Below the pieces are notes generated by a model. That model saw nothing but the letters and a program-made list of their open reading frames with translations. It searched no databases and was not told where the DNA came from. The position numbers were made by a program, and so were the translations under genes. Below are positions 50,764-62,860 of a stretch of 64,000 nt of DNA, in pieces. This DNA is from Otis tarda (taxonomy: Eukaryota > Chordata > Aves > Otidiformes > Otididae). The stretch lies in assembly GCA_026413225.1 (NCBI GenBank), contig CM048552.1, positions 170,055,053 through 170,119,052 of the forward strand, written 5' to 3'. Numbering within the stretch: the first letter of the stretch is position 1; every line of letters begins with the position of its first letter.

Positions 50764-51929
50764 GTTTGTCACAGACAGGGTGCATCATCAAATTTTGTTT
50801 TCTAGATAGGTTAGTGAAGAACTCAGTTAGCAAGGCCACACTGGAGTGTCTTCCGATACCCTTTTCTGTCCATTCACATTCTCCTCTCCTCTTACGGTCT
50901 TATTGATTTGACACGAGGAGCTAAAATGACCAGCTATTCAAAAATACCAAATTCTGAAGGAAAAAGTTGCTTATGATTATGGACTTTATACTGGATATTC
51001 AAACTCCTTCTTACCAAGATATGTAAAGGAAAATAGGAAATAGTACAGTTCAGAGCCTTTCCTGCAGCAAGCAGTGAAAAGAGGAAATACAACAGTGAAA
51101 ACTTAACCCATTCACATGGTCCTCTTTGCTATACATTGGATTCCAGACAGTAATGTGGTTATAATCAATTTGGACTTGGCTTGCAGTCATATATTCCCTA
51201 GTGGGGCCCAAGTATCTTGACCATGAATTTCAAAATAACTACACAAAGTGATGATAAAAAGTAGATTTTTCTACTGGAACTAATGGTGATTCCTTCCGTT
51301 GTTTTGCACAGCATATGCTGTTCATAAATAATGTCAGAATTGGGCCAAGTCTCCTTAAGAAAGGTGGTCATTTAATGTAAGTAAATCCACATTAAATATT
51401 GAAGATCAGAAAAAAGCTGCCTTTTCAAAGAGGTCACTTTTAAGTGAACGAAACAACAATGCATGTGTGCGGATGGCCAGTTCCACACTGGGTGACACAG
51501 AGTTAATGGCTCATAGAGAGCATATACATGTTTTTTAAAGATGTTTTATTGCTTACAAAAGGAAGTAGTCTAGAGAGACTGGATACATAAACTGGCTCCA
51601 GCCAGCTGCGGCTGTCAGGCTAGGAAGGATCCTGTTCAATTAGTGTTGTAAAATAAAATACTTTGTAAAGGAAATAAACACTATGAGAGCTAAGATTCAT
51701 GCTTTCAAATATACACAAGGTTTGAATTTTTAATTAGGGTTGCTAATTACAGTCATCAGAAAGCAGAACAGAATAGATTTTACCTTACATTTAGCAGACA
51801 AGCCTTCAACCCCAGTGTATTTTTCAATTTCATTAATATTTTATGAAAATGGCCCTTGCAGCTTCAGCCTATTCTGTGCCTCCTACAAAACTGCCCCACA
51901 TTATGGATGCCAATGCCTTTAAGCCATGT
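50764..51929. other. Unique non-coding sequence, no gene seen
   Basis: No gene or recognised repeat. Confidence 0.5.
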
Positions 51930-52170
51930 GCATTAGTGAGATGACAAAATGCAAAACAGCATCTTGTCAACCATTGCATCAATTGATTCTATTAGATAGT
52001 GTAAAAACAGTTGGGTGTGAGTTATAATCTAGCTGACACTAATGATGAAACAAGACACTGGCTGGGAGCAGCCATTAGCTACAAGCCAGAAATTAATGCT
52101 TCTAATATTTTTGAACAAATTAACCTTAATGAACTGGCCATGTATATACTGTAGTATATACTGATAAGTC
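51930..52170. promoter_or_regulatory. Possible conserved non-coding element
   Basis: Repeat-free block with CATCAATTGATTC near 51,978, CATTAGCTAC, GAAATTAATGC and ACACTAATGATG cores. A TA-rich inverted repeat follows (GTATATAC-TGTA-GTATATAC, 52,142-52,161). The enhancer reading is inference. Confidence 0.25.
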
Positions 52171-55100
52171 AATTAGTAGAGAATAGAGGTTATGTATATA
52201 TAGATATATAGAAAAAGGTATGGTTGTAGAGAGTTCCACGCACACAATGCTATAACAGCAATTCTACAGTAAAATCAGCTCTTTTTACATTTAGATACAT
52301 GCTAACTCTAATGTGCAAAGGCCCAGTCTTGTGCATTTCAGTGAAATTTTTTATGCAGGAACATCAGTAAGCAAATACAAAATTCAGTGTGTCATCATAC
52401 TTATAGATCAGACACAGCATTGATGTGTTCATATTAAATTCACTGATATTTAACTGTAACTAAGTTTGGGACCCGGTGGTCCAAATTTCTAGCTGAATTC
52501 ATCATGTACTGACCAAAATTTACAGTATATTTCCTCTCTGTTCATTCCTATTTATGAATATCCTCTGATTCAGACTCTTCCATCCTCTAAATCCAGTCAC
52601 TGCCTAAAAGGATGCATTAGCATTTTAAAATAATACAGCTAATGTGAGACCCTAAATTCTAGGAATTCCATTTACAAGCAACCTAGAAAACAGAAGTGGC
52701 TAATTTATAAGAAAGCACAGAACAAAGGTAAGGCACTTGCCAACAATAGTTTGTTGGTTTAACTTTGACTTGCTTTCCTAGGAAAGAAGAAAACAGAATT
52801 TTCAATGTGAACTGTCAGCCCCAGTTATGACAGGGCTTCACTAGTTAGAAATTCAGAGTTCCTCCTCCATTGGCAGAATGATGTATAGAAAACCACCAAA
52901 CAGAATTCTTTCAAGTTCCAACTACAACTCTACTTAAATAATTTACTTTTTAGTTTTACTCAGACTATTCTTTTTAAACTTGGCTGACATTTTCGTTGAC
53001 AAGCACATTTTATTGCACAAGATCAGTAGTAAAATTGGCAGAGAAAAAGAGAGAGGGGGGAAAAGCTCTGCCTCTACTCCATGAGAGAACTACTATCTTG
53101 CCTTTGGGAAAAACAATGCTGGCAGTGACCCTTTCTGAAGCCAACAATAACTGGTAAACCAGTCAATATAAGTAAAATATTTGGTCACTTTGAATATTTC
53201 CTTTTCCTATGAGAAGTAAACCAGGGGCTGTAGAGCTAACAGATTTAAATTAAGCCAGTAATAAAAATGTTGAATGTGAACATCAAGCCTTTAAATTAAT
53301 CTATTAGAAACTAATAAAAAAATTAAATAGTTGAAAATGTAAACATTAAAGCATTCCGCTATGAACTACTGATAGCTGCATTTAAAACTAGTAGAGACCA
53401 AAAAAAAATACAAAACTCAGGAAAAAAAAATAAAGTGGAAATAACATCTTAAGTGTAGCTTTTGATTTTTAAGATCTCTGGCTTTCAAATTCTAAATGTG
53501 TGGTGCTACTTAATGGTCAAAAGAGAAGGCAGAAAGAACCATAGGCATCTTAAAGAAATTAATGTCTATTTGGATTATATACTGAATGAGTGACCATGCT
53601 TCCTAAGCACTTTTTTTTGGAGGACACGGACTAGAAGGGGCTACAGGACATCCCAACCAACATTCCATTATAAAGCCACACATCAAGGTTACTCCTGGAG
53701 TACTGAAGCCCTAGGCTGTTATCAACATTACACTCATTTGGGGAGAGCGTCTTAAAGAACTTTGTGTAATACTAAATTGAGAACATAGATGGACATGTTT
53801 TGTGCCTTGTGTCCAGCAATTTCAATTAAGGCAAGTTTATAAGTTTGCCAAGCCAGTTTAATCAGAAGTCGTTCTAGATTTATTTCCAAAATTTACAAGA
53901 GACATTTCAGGAGTCAATGCCAAATATTTATGTCAATGATCTGCAAGCATTTGATTTGATTTTTTTGGCCAAGCGGAGGTCTTAGGTCTCAAGCCAGATA
54001 ATTCTCCTTGTTCTGCCACATTTTTCCTGTGCACCCTCTTTTCTCATTTCTGTTGTGTGGGGAAACACCACCATCATCACCACTGCTTTTACTAAAGGTG
54101 TCGGGTTTTGGGGTAGTTTTTCAAGCTGGTCTCTGGAAGAAGTGATGAACTCCTCAGATGAGACAGTCATCTCTATGAAATGTCTTTGAGGGCCTGGTAG
54201 ACATGCAGTTGGATATGGCACAAGGGCTCCCAGGTGGATCACTCAGAACTATCTCATCCCATGAGGCTGAAATCCTGGCATTGTTTAAATCAGTGGAAGT
54301 TCCACAGTGTGGTTCTTGACATAGCTAGAATGCACATAGCAAACAATAATGGAGGACAATAGGTTTTGCCTAGGAAGCTAATCTCTGAAAATTATGTGAG
54401 TAATTAGATGTGATGAATGTACAGTTCTCACTACAGACTTTCTTAGATGCTTCTTCCAGTATATCTCTAACCATAATACAGACGCTGCTACGCCTATGCT
54501 ACACGTATACCAGAGACACGGGGCGCATGTTCAAGCACTGTCCTGTCTTTAGACTGTTTAATTGTTAGCACTCTTCCTGGCATAGTTTTGCCCTATGCTG
54601 ACTGGCCCTGTGCCAAATAACACCTGGGTATTGCTCAAGAGACGGAAAGCACTACAGATCTTTCCCAAAATGAGATTTGAAGATGGCCTTCCTCTTTTAT
54701 TGGAGAGAAAGTTTAAGTAGGTAGTGCAAGTCTTGCCATGCCACTGGGTCTCAGAGAGAGGGAACAGTTCCTGACCTGCGTTATTTAGCAGTATAGGTGC
54801 TGAATTTATTTAGCCTCTGTAGCCATTTCTGATACATTCTGCTAATGACCGTTGCGCTGCATATAGTTGTATCAGTTACACATGGGTTAGGAGCCCAAAG
54901 GAATGCTCACAATGAGCTTGAGGTTCTACTTTAGAATAAAAGAATAAAAATGTTGGGTTGTGGAAGTATAGTTTCTTTGCAGTCTTTTAGGAGGACTCTT
55001 ATGCTGTCTCAAATCTCTGCACCACATATTTTCCTATTCCTGAAATTTCCCCCTTTTCCTCTCTACAGTTTCCATAGGACTTACAGATGCCTAATACACT

Positions 55101-55474
55101 CCACAGTACAGAAAGGAAAATTTAAAAAAAAAAACCACCTCCATTTAATTTTCTAGTATCAACCTAGCCTATGAGTGTGTTACAAAATTTCCCAAAGCTC
55201 TTTAGTTTGGTTGGATGAAGAAGGCTGTGTGGTGCAGGTGGTTTAAATTTACATTTTCTGTGCTCCAAGCCCTCTAGTTCCTAATAACCATTTCAAAGCC
55301 CTTACTGAGGTAAATCTCCTGGTGAGGTAAAAGCAAGGCTTTTCTAAGGAAAATATCTAGATTTCTGGGCATCATGATTTGGCACACTACTATCAGCAAT
55401 TTCTTTCTTCTGTGCATTTTGCTTACAAAAGAACCACAGGGAAAAATGTAGATACTCAATGAGATATGATCAAG
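52171..55474. other. Unique non-coding sequence, no gene seen
   Basis: AT-rich DNA with several A runs near 53,400; nothing recognised. Confidence 0.5.
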
Positions 55475-55752
55475 ATAGAATCATAGAATCACAGAAAGGT
55501 TAGGTTTGGAAGGGACCTTTAAAGGTCATCTAGTCCAACCTCCCTGCAAGAAGGAGGGACACCTCCAACCAGATCAGGTTGCTCAGAGTCCGATCCAACC
55601 TGGCCTCGAAAGTTTGCAGGGATGGAGCATCTACCACCTCTCTGGGCAACCTCTTCCAGTGTTCCACCACCCTTACTGTAAAATTTTTTTTTTTCCTTAT
55701 GTCCAGTCTGAATCTGTCTCCCTCTGTTTTGAAACCATCACCACTCATCGCA
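55475..55752 (-). mobile_element. CR1 LINE 3' end, minus strand
   Basis: Begins with the terminal repeats AGAATCATAGAATCACAG and GGAAGGGACCTTTAAAGGTC. It continues through the 3' UTR into the ORF2 C-terminus: the minus-strand frame 55,530-55,748 reads [20 protein letters not shown], near-identical to the CR1 at 13.8-14.4 kb. A T run at about 55,684-55,694 inserts extra lysines. Truncated after about 280 bp. Confidence 0.97.
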
Positions 55753-58159
55753 TCAAGATACTTGCATGAGAATGACGTGCAATAGAGAGTCTTCTTTCAG
55801 TATTCCTGGTTGTGGCTTTTTTTTTGCTCTCTCAGTATAGCATTGATAGAATTTACATGGAAGTTAAACCCCTCCTTGGAGTGGTTTGAACCATGGATTA
55901 CAATTCTGCCCTCAATCTGCCATTCAGATCATCACATGTCTTTACTTTAAAAGTCAACTAGGGCCAAAGAGGGGCAGTCCAGCTCTGAACGCCTCATCAA
56001 CAAAGATCCGCAGGCTGCAGGAGATGAACAAGCACTATGTTTCCAACATGTTGAACCTGTCAGTACTGATCCAGCTTCTTCCAGTTGTCTGGAAATAGAG
56101 TGAGGACTCTGACCATTCCTACTCATCTTCCATAGGAAATATGGGTATTTCTGGCCTGGACTCTTAGCATATTGCACAGATAGAGAAGGGATGCTGCTGT
56201 GCAGGCAAAAAGGAACACTTATAGAATTGCCTTGTCTCTGTTTTGTTCATTAGGATTTCACCATGAAAGCAGTCAGAAAAAAGATTTCCTGACTTTTTTT
56301 TTTAGGTAAGGTTTGACCCTATAGGCTTTGCTGACTTCATTAAGACCTACATAAAAATCCATAGCTCTGATGGCTGGTCTTCAGAAAGTGAACCCCTTTT
56401 TTCAACTCTTAAATCTCTGCCCAGTAGCTTGTCATCTTCAGTTCATGTCCTTATCTCGTTTTCTCTCTCTTAAATAAATACAAACCCCAATTTTACTAGA
56501 AGAATGTGTTCTCATATAACTGAGTAACGGCATAGGCTATACAAATGTAATTTAATCTCTCCTTGGGAATGATTCTCGAATTTTACTACAGATTGGGTTG
56601 GATTTCTCACGCACCCCCAGTTAGGCAGATGCATGGAGTCTTGGCAATCAATTACATGAGACTTTATTGGCAGAAAAGTTAAGCCTCTGTACAAGCCAGG
56701 GCTGTGCCCTATATTTGGGGTATAGTTCCTTGTGTCCATTTGTCACTCCTGTCCCTTTCTAATCTGGTGACAGCATAAAGAGTTTACGAACAGCCCATGC
56801 TTTGGTGAGATTCAGTCCATCTCCCACTTCATTAATGCATGGGATGAGAATACACACTGCATTAAAACTTGTTTATGTGCATCCTAGACCTACTGAACCT
56901 ATTTAATTTTGCTCTCCCAGGACTGTGCTCTGGGTCAACAAGCACTTTCATCTGCTAGATACAAATTAGAGCACTAAGAAGATATATCCAGAGAGAATAT
57001 TGTGGGATGGGAGGAAAAGGTGTCCCCAGGCTCCAAACTTAGAAAAAGGCAGAGGGAGCAGCTGGGATTTTGCAGAAGTACACACAAGCTTAAAGTGAGG
57101 GAAGCAAGCTTAAGAGTAGTAAAGGGAGGAGAAGTGCTTAAATATCTCCAGATCTCTATCCTCCAAAAGCTAAGGGTGGTTAACTAGGCCAGGAATCATC
57201 TCACTACTATGCCTATTGATACAGTCAATGCTGTAGGTGTCTTGCTCACTTATCGTATCACTCAGTGGAGTAAGATGGAATTACAGCCATAACACGAACC
57301 CTTCCTGGACACTTCTTCATGGTGTGCAGTTTCTTGTCACCAAACCATGCTATATGCAAAATGCCACTGCTATTTATATTTTTAAGCCTTTCAGAATCTA
57401 CACAAAGGTAACATTTCCCTGAAGGCAACATGTGTATCACAGAGGTGGAAAAAGAGGGAATATCTTTTCTCCTATAGTTTGTGACACAGCTTGGGTAAGG
57501 ACCAGAAACTTGGGCTTCAGGTGTCACTTAGGATGCAACAGGAATTTAACTGAATAAGGACCTCAGGAGTTCATTTTTTGTGGTCTGGTATGTCTAAAAG
57601 TGATCCTGTCGCTTTGTTGTTTGCTTAGGCAAAGCTTTACCTGGAATTTTGTCTGCACAAAGTATAAGATTTAAAGTAAGGACTGCAACAATTGATGCTG
57701 AATATGCTGAGATTTAAGGAACCTACATTTGACTGAAAGATGCATATCTCTGTCCCCCGTTGCATATGAATTAAAGACAGAAGAGTCTAGCTCAGGAGCC
57801 AAAGGTTTGTGCCACAACCAAAGCACAAACAGCTGTGATCCTAACATAGCAAACTCCCATTAACATCAGCTGAAATTTTGCCCGAGTAAGATCTGAATAC
57901 AAACTAAAAAAACTGCAGGCTTTAGCTCTGTGGGGAAGATTGTTCCAAGGGGGGAAGATTGTTGTTCTCACACAGAAGTGACTGAGTTGTGTTTCAGAAA
58001 CATATTTCATCGCATTCGTCCAGCAACGCTGCCCTTTCAGACCTATGAAGCTTGCATTCAAGCAAACTTTCCATTCACCAAGGAGAAAAATGCAAGCCAA
58101 GTAATTCATTTAGGGAAAAAAAAAAAACAAAAAACCAGTGAATGTTGCATTTTTTCATA
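55753..58159. other. Unique non-coding sequence with one foldback-repeat remnant
   Basis: No gene recognised. At 57,847-57,897 the sequence AACTCCCATTAACATCAGCTG-AAATTTTGCCCGAGTAAG matches the second half of the foldback repeat type seen at 50.7 kb. Confidence 0.45.
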
Positions 58160-58620
58160 TAATCACTAGAAGAATCATTTTATAGTGTTTCCCGTGTAAT
58201 TACTGCCAGACCTGTTTAGCAAATGTGAAATACTCATTACCAATTACTTAACTATACATATATTAAAACTTAATTAGTAAATAAATTAAGCATATAATTA
58301 ATTGCTTTAATCAGTAGGCTTTTAATATTGTAATTATCACTTGATACATTAAGGGCATGTTAAGAATACTTTTCTCCAAAAAATACATTGTTAATTAATC
58401 ATTAAAACTTATCTTACTACATGCTCATTAATGATTTATTACAGATGCTGGGCCAAATTCTTCTCTCAATTACAGCAGAGATAACTCTGTTGAAGCCAGT
58501 AGAGCTTTGCTTGCATAAATTAAAGGAGAATTTGGTCCTGTTAATTAAATGTAAAGTGTTTGTTAGAGCATATCACCATAGATGGGAATCTGTAGTCCCT
58601 TGCTTGCTTTAACCTAATAG
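58160..58620. promoter_or_regulatory. Candidate conserved non-coding element, dense in TAATTA sites
   Basis: I count six exact TAATTA homeodomain cores between about 58,195 and 58,550, with further AATTA and TTAAT half sites (for example ATAATTAATTGC near 58,294 and GTTAATTAATCATT near 58,390). The density exceeds what nearby AT-rich DNA shows. The block also encloses the foldback repeat at 58,450-58,538. Enhancer function and conservation are inferred. Confidence 0.4.
58450..58538. repeat. Old foldback interspersed repeat inside a candidate element
   Basis: The ends GGGCCAAATTCTTCTC and GGAGAATTTGGTCC are near-complementary. The centre (ACTCTGTTGAAGCCAGTAGAG) is a diverged form of the 'ACTCC-ATTGAAGTCAATGGAGT' core known from ancient amniote MITE-like repeats. 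Confidence 0.6.
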
Positions 58621-61600
58621 GGACAACCTGCCTTTCTTTCCCACTCCTTCGCTACAGCTGAACAGTGTCCTTCCGTAGCCCGAGCTCAGAGGCAGCAAAT
58701 TGCAATAGCTGGGTAATGAGGTGGGATCGGAGAGATTCAGTTTCATTTCTAGTCCTCTCACTAGCTATGAATTCCAGTTAGTGTGTGAACAAGATCTTGA
58801 CCTCAGCTAGCTGACCAGATGCATTTTAAAGAGACAAATGATTGCTCCTGGGCACTAGTTCACTTTTTTTTCCTCAATATTAATATCTAAAAGAAGTCTA
58901 AAGAATAAAGACAATTTGAAAGGTGGCTACCAGATCCAGAACTCAAAGGACTGACAAGATGAATCCCAAACATGAACTTTCTGTGGATACATTTTTTTTC
59001 TCGTGGATATGGCTTGTCTGTCTGGACTGTATAATTATCTCAAGGTAGGGACTTTTTCTTGGGATTTGTATCTGCCATAATGGGCCAAATGCATCTTAAT
59101 TACACTTTCTTGAGGCAGAGAGAGTAATAATATTGTTTGCAGAAGATCTTCATACATAAACAGTCCTATTATGAATTGCTGCAGAGAAGGCAGGACAGGG
59201 AGCGGGGAGGAGCGACTAATTTTTGAGCAAGGGTTATCTATTTATAGATGCAGAGCACAGTTTTGATGCAGAAACCTTTGAAATGTCAATGTGAAGCCTT
59301 CTATGGGTTTCCTAATGGGATTTGCCCATGCACAACCTAATTGTACAGATCCAAAGTCTTGGTTGCATAAATGTAAATGTAGAGTAAATGAGGAAACCAA
59401 GATTTAATGATAGTGAGCTTTGGAATCTGGATGTGGCATATGCAGTACATTATTCACACATGCACATATCTCCTCATCTCAAACCTTGATGAAAGCAGAT
59501 CTTCTTCTGCTTTGGTGAAGAAGTACCTGCTTTTAGTAGGTAGAAGTTAAACAGCATTTAGTACTTGCTAGGAGGAACCGTAGAGGACCTGCCCAAGATT
59601 TGTACTGAAAAATTGATATTCTCAACTTATTTCTATGTTTTGGGAGAGCTATCAAAAGAGCTTTCATAAGAACACATTAAAAATCTTCATTTCCTTACCA
59701 AGATGGCAAAGAACTTAACGTACTAATGCATACATGCACATATTCAATCTCAGTCTTTAAGTGACTATTCCAGATAGAGGGACAGAAAGAAAATAGTTAA
59801 TTTAAAATGTACTAGGAAGAAGAAGATATTTCTTACTATTAATTTACAGCAGCGTGTTTCAGTACTTTGACAACACTATGAACTGATATTCAGCACTGCA
59901 GGTTGAATAAAAGAAAATCGCTACATTAGAATGATCCATGAGTTCTGAAATCGTGATCAGTTCTAAGAAAAATGCCTCTCCTTTAGTCACTTTTCCACTG
60001 AAGGAAAGAAAGACAAGTAACTTGGAAAAAAAAAAAAGATTATGGAAGCTACCTTCAGGAGTCACATTACACTGGACCAATCTGTAACATTAACAGGTAC
60101 TGCAGTCTTGTAGACTCAGTATATACCTCTAAACATTTGTGTTGTGGTGAATATTTCCCAATCATAAAAAACAATGAGCATGGTGAATCCTGCTTAGATA
60201 TCCTTCCCTAAGTTTAGAGGCCAAATCTAAACAAGGTCATTGTGTAATCTTAACATCCGCTAAGGGATCTCTGGGGCAGGTGATGCTCATAGGGCTTTTG
60301 ACAATGGCCACTGTGTTACCCAAGGGGTGAAATGGAGGCTTCTCACTTATGTGATGCTCTCCATGGGTTTTAGAGAGTTAAGTTCCAATGACAAAATGGC
60401 TAAAGCTTCCCAGTTCCCCCACCATAATGGAGAAGTATCAAAGTCAGAAAGCAAACCCTCTTAAGTTTCCCTGTATTAAATCCTTTAAACAAAAACTAAA
60501 GAGGGGGTCTGATGAAAATAAGTTTATAAACAATTCTGATGCACAGTTAAGATTAAAAAATTTGAGATTCTTGTTGGTAAATAAGTCCATTCTTCATACT
60601 TCTGACGAATTAGTTCTGTGACAGCTTCTGCTGTACAAAATCATAACAGTTTGTCCTATCCTGAAAGCACCAGTGTCATTCCCATGTATGAAGCGTAGAC
60701 AATGGCAACTTTGCAGAATATAGGTAGGGAGAAATTGTTCATTCGTCTTTAAATTTACTTTAAAAGTTATTTGCTTTTGACAGAAGCAAAAGATTTATTA
60801 AAGCATTTTTTAAAGTGTACAATATTTGACATAGTAAACAAGACAATATAGGCACGAGTCCTTTGGTGCTATGAGCCACAAGTGCCTCATCATCGTTATT
60901 CAAGGGGATTCTAGTGATGCTGAGAAAACACTCATGTAAGAAATTGAGTTTGACTGTTCTGGTAGTATTTCTTCATACTGATTATGAGTCTGAAGGTAGA
61001 CATGATTGACCACAGAAATCATGTATTCTTAACAGCAAAATAAATTTGATAGAAAAGTGCTGGCAAATTTCCTTAAAATAAGCAAATAAGCCATATTGGT
61101 TTGCGTCCTGCCAGAGAAAGGTGGTATTTTCATGTTGTTATCTAAAATTTTTTAATAAATTCATGTCCATGTTGTGAGGAAAGGTTACACTGGTTTAAGT
61201 GAATTTAGCTAAACTGATTCAGACTCTTAACATAGACTTGTTTAAGCTGGATTTGTATATATTCAAATATGTGTGAACATATTTATTAGTTCAACTTAAA
61301 GCAGTAAATCATTAGCAAACAAAATCAAAGTAGGCAAGAGTTAAATCAGCGTAAAATGGTCCAGATGTGAGATCTGCTTGAGTTAAATTTTATAATAGAA
61401 ACTAATTTCATTTAAGCAAGTGCAGCCTTTTTTCGATGCTCAAAAAGTCTATAGAGATACTAAAGTAAATCAATATTTTCTGAGTAATTGTATATATTAT
61501 AAAATACATGACAAAACAGCTGTGCTCATGGTCATGCATGAGTAGGATGTTTTAACAGTATCTGCTTTACATGGAAAAAGCAATATGCTGGAACAGTGGG

Positions 61601-62379
61601 CTCGGTTTCTCCTTTTCCTGATTATTTCAGCAAAGCTAATTTAAGGATTGCTGGCTGCTGCAGTTATGAAATTCCCCATGTGTGTTGTACAAATACAGTT
61701 CCGTAAAGTCCCAGCTTGCCGGCTTCAGCCATTTTGTTGTCAGAGGCGACAGTCTGGTCTACCTCACTTGGGTACCTAACTTGCATCTGCATTTAACTGT
61801 CTATTGAAGCAGGCTTCCCAAAGGAAGCACTGAAACTTTCCACGCAGGCACGGGAGACGTGTGCCTTTGAGGGTCTCTGGAGGGACAGCCTCCCTGCCTA
61901 ACTTGTGTACCTAAGCTCAGCCAGATGGGACTTCTCGGTAGGCTTTCAAAGGCAGGTTGCTCTCTCCTTTCGCGATTTACAGGATTTGAGCACTTCAGAG
62001 CACCACTGCTCTGCCTGACTAACACACAGAGGTACAAGCCAGGTACCTGGGATAGGGGAGGGAGGCAAAGGGCAACCCCCAGCAATGCCTGCTGCAGCTT
62101 TTGGGTTTTGCCTTCAAGTTGTCTCATGAAGCATTTACTTTTGTTCTTCACCTTGGCATTTCTTAATCAAAAAGACTTGTCCTAGAGTAAAGGTACGTCT
62201 TTCTTTCTGGCTCAGATAGAAATACTACCTGTAAAAACAAGGATCCCAGTTGGACCTCAGTTTATCTCAGAAGATGCGCTACCAGCGCACTGGAGTTTCC
62301 AAAGTGTGCTGGGGGACATTTCTGAGTCCGATTCAGGTCACGGTTTGAAGGGGAACAACTTTTTATTCATATTGACCGC
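58621..62379. other. Unique non-coding sequence with one possible old repeat
   Basis: No gene recognised. The segment 61,180-61,260 (GGTTACACTGGTTTAAGTGA … TTGTTTAAGCTGG) resembles an old amniote repeat with 'CTGGTTTAA' units, but is diverged. The 116-codon minus-strand frame at 61,801-62,151 has no recognised domain. Confidence 0.45.
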
Positions 62380-62860
62380 ATCTGTATACTTGTGGATGTC
62401 ACCAGTGGAGGCAATAAGAAAAACAATGATAAACTTATAAAAAGCAGCATTTTATTCCTGCCCTTGTCGCCACATGCACTGGAAAGGAACCATATTGGCT
62501 CTTTTTTAGCTAGTAATGTCTAATGCAGGAAGACAGGAATAAGCAGAGTAGAAAGCACCTGTCAGCTCTATTTCCCACTCTCCTTGATTAGCATGAAACA
62601 TTAATAGGGCTCTCAGAAATTCTGGTCTGAAATGGGCTTTGCTTGAAAACGTGTCTGCCTTTACTGCACAAAAGCCACTGTCATTAAAAAAGGGCAGATA
62701 ACTAAAGAAGACTCTTTCTTGAAATTTATACCATTTTTTTCATACAATGACAAATTATTTTAATAATGGGAATTGCACACTCTGCCATTTGTATAATGTT
62801 TCCCATAAAATTCTCCCATTAAATTTGCTCCTCTACTTGACTCATATCTTTTTAAAAAAA
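62380..62860. promoter_or_regulatory. Candidate conserved non-coding element
   Basis: Repeat-free, motif-rich block containing CATTAATAGGG, TTGATTAGCATG, GCCATTTGTATAATG, ATTATTTTAATAATGGG and TATAAAAAGCAGC. Texture is like the other candidate enhancers; function is inferred. Confidence 0.35.
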
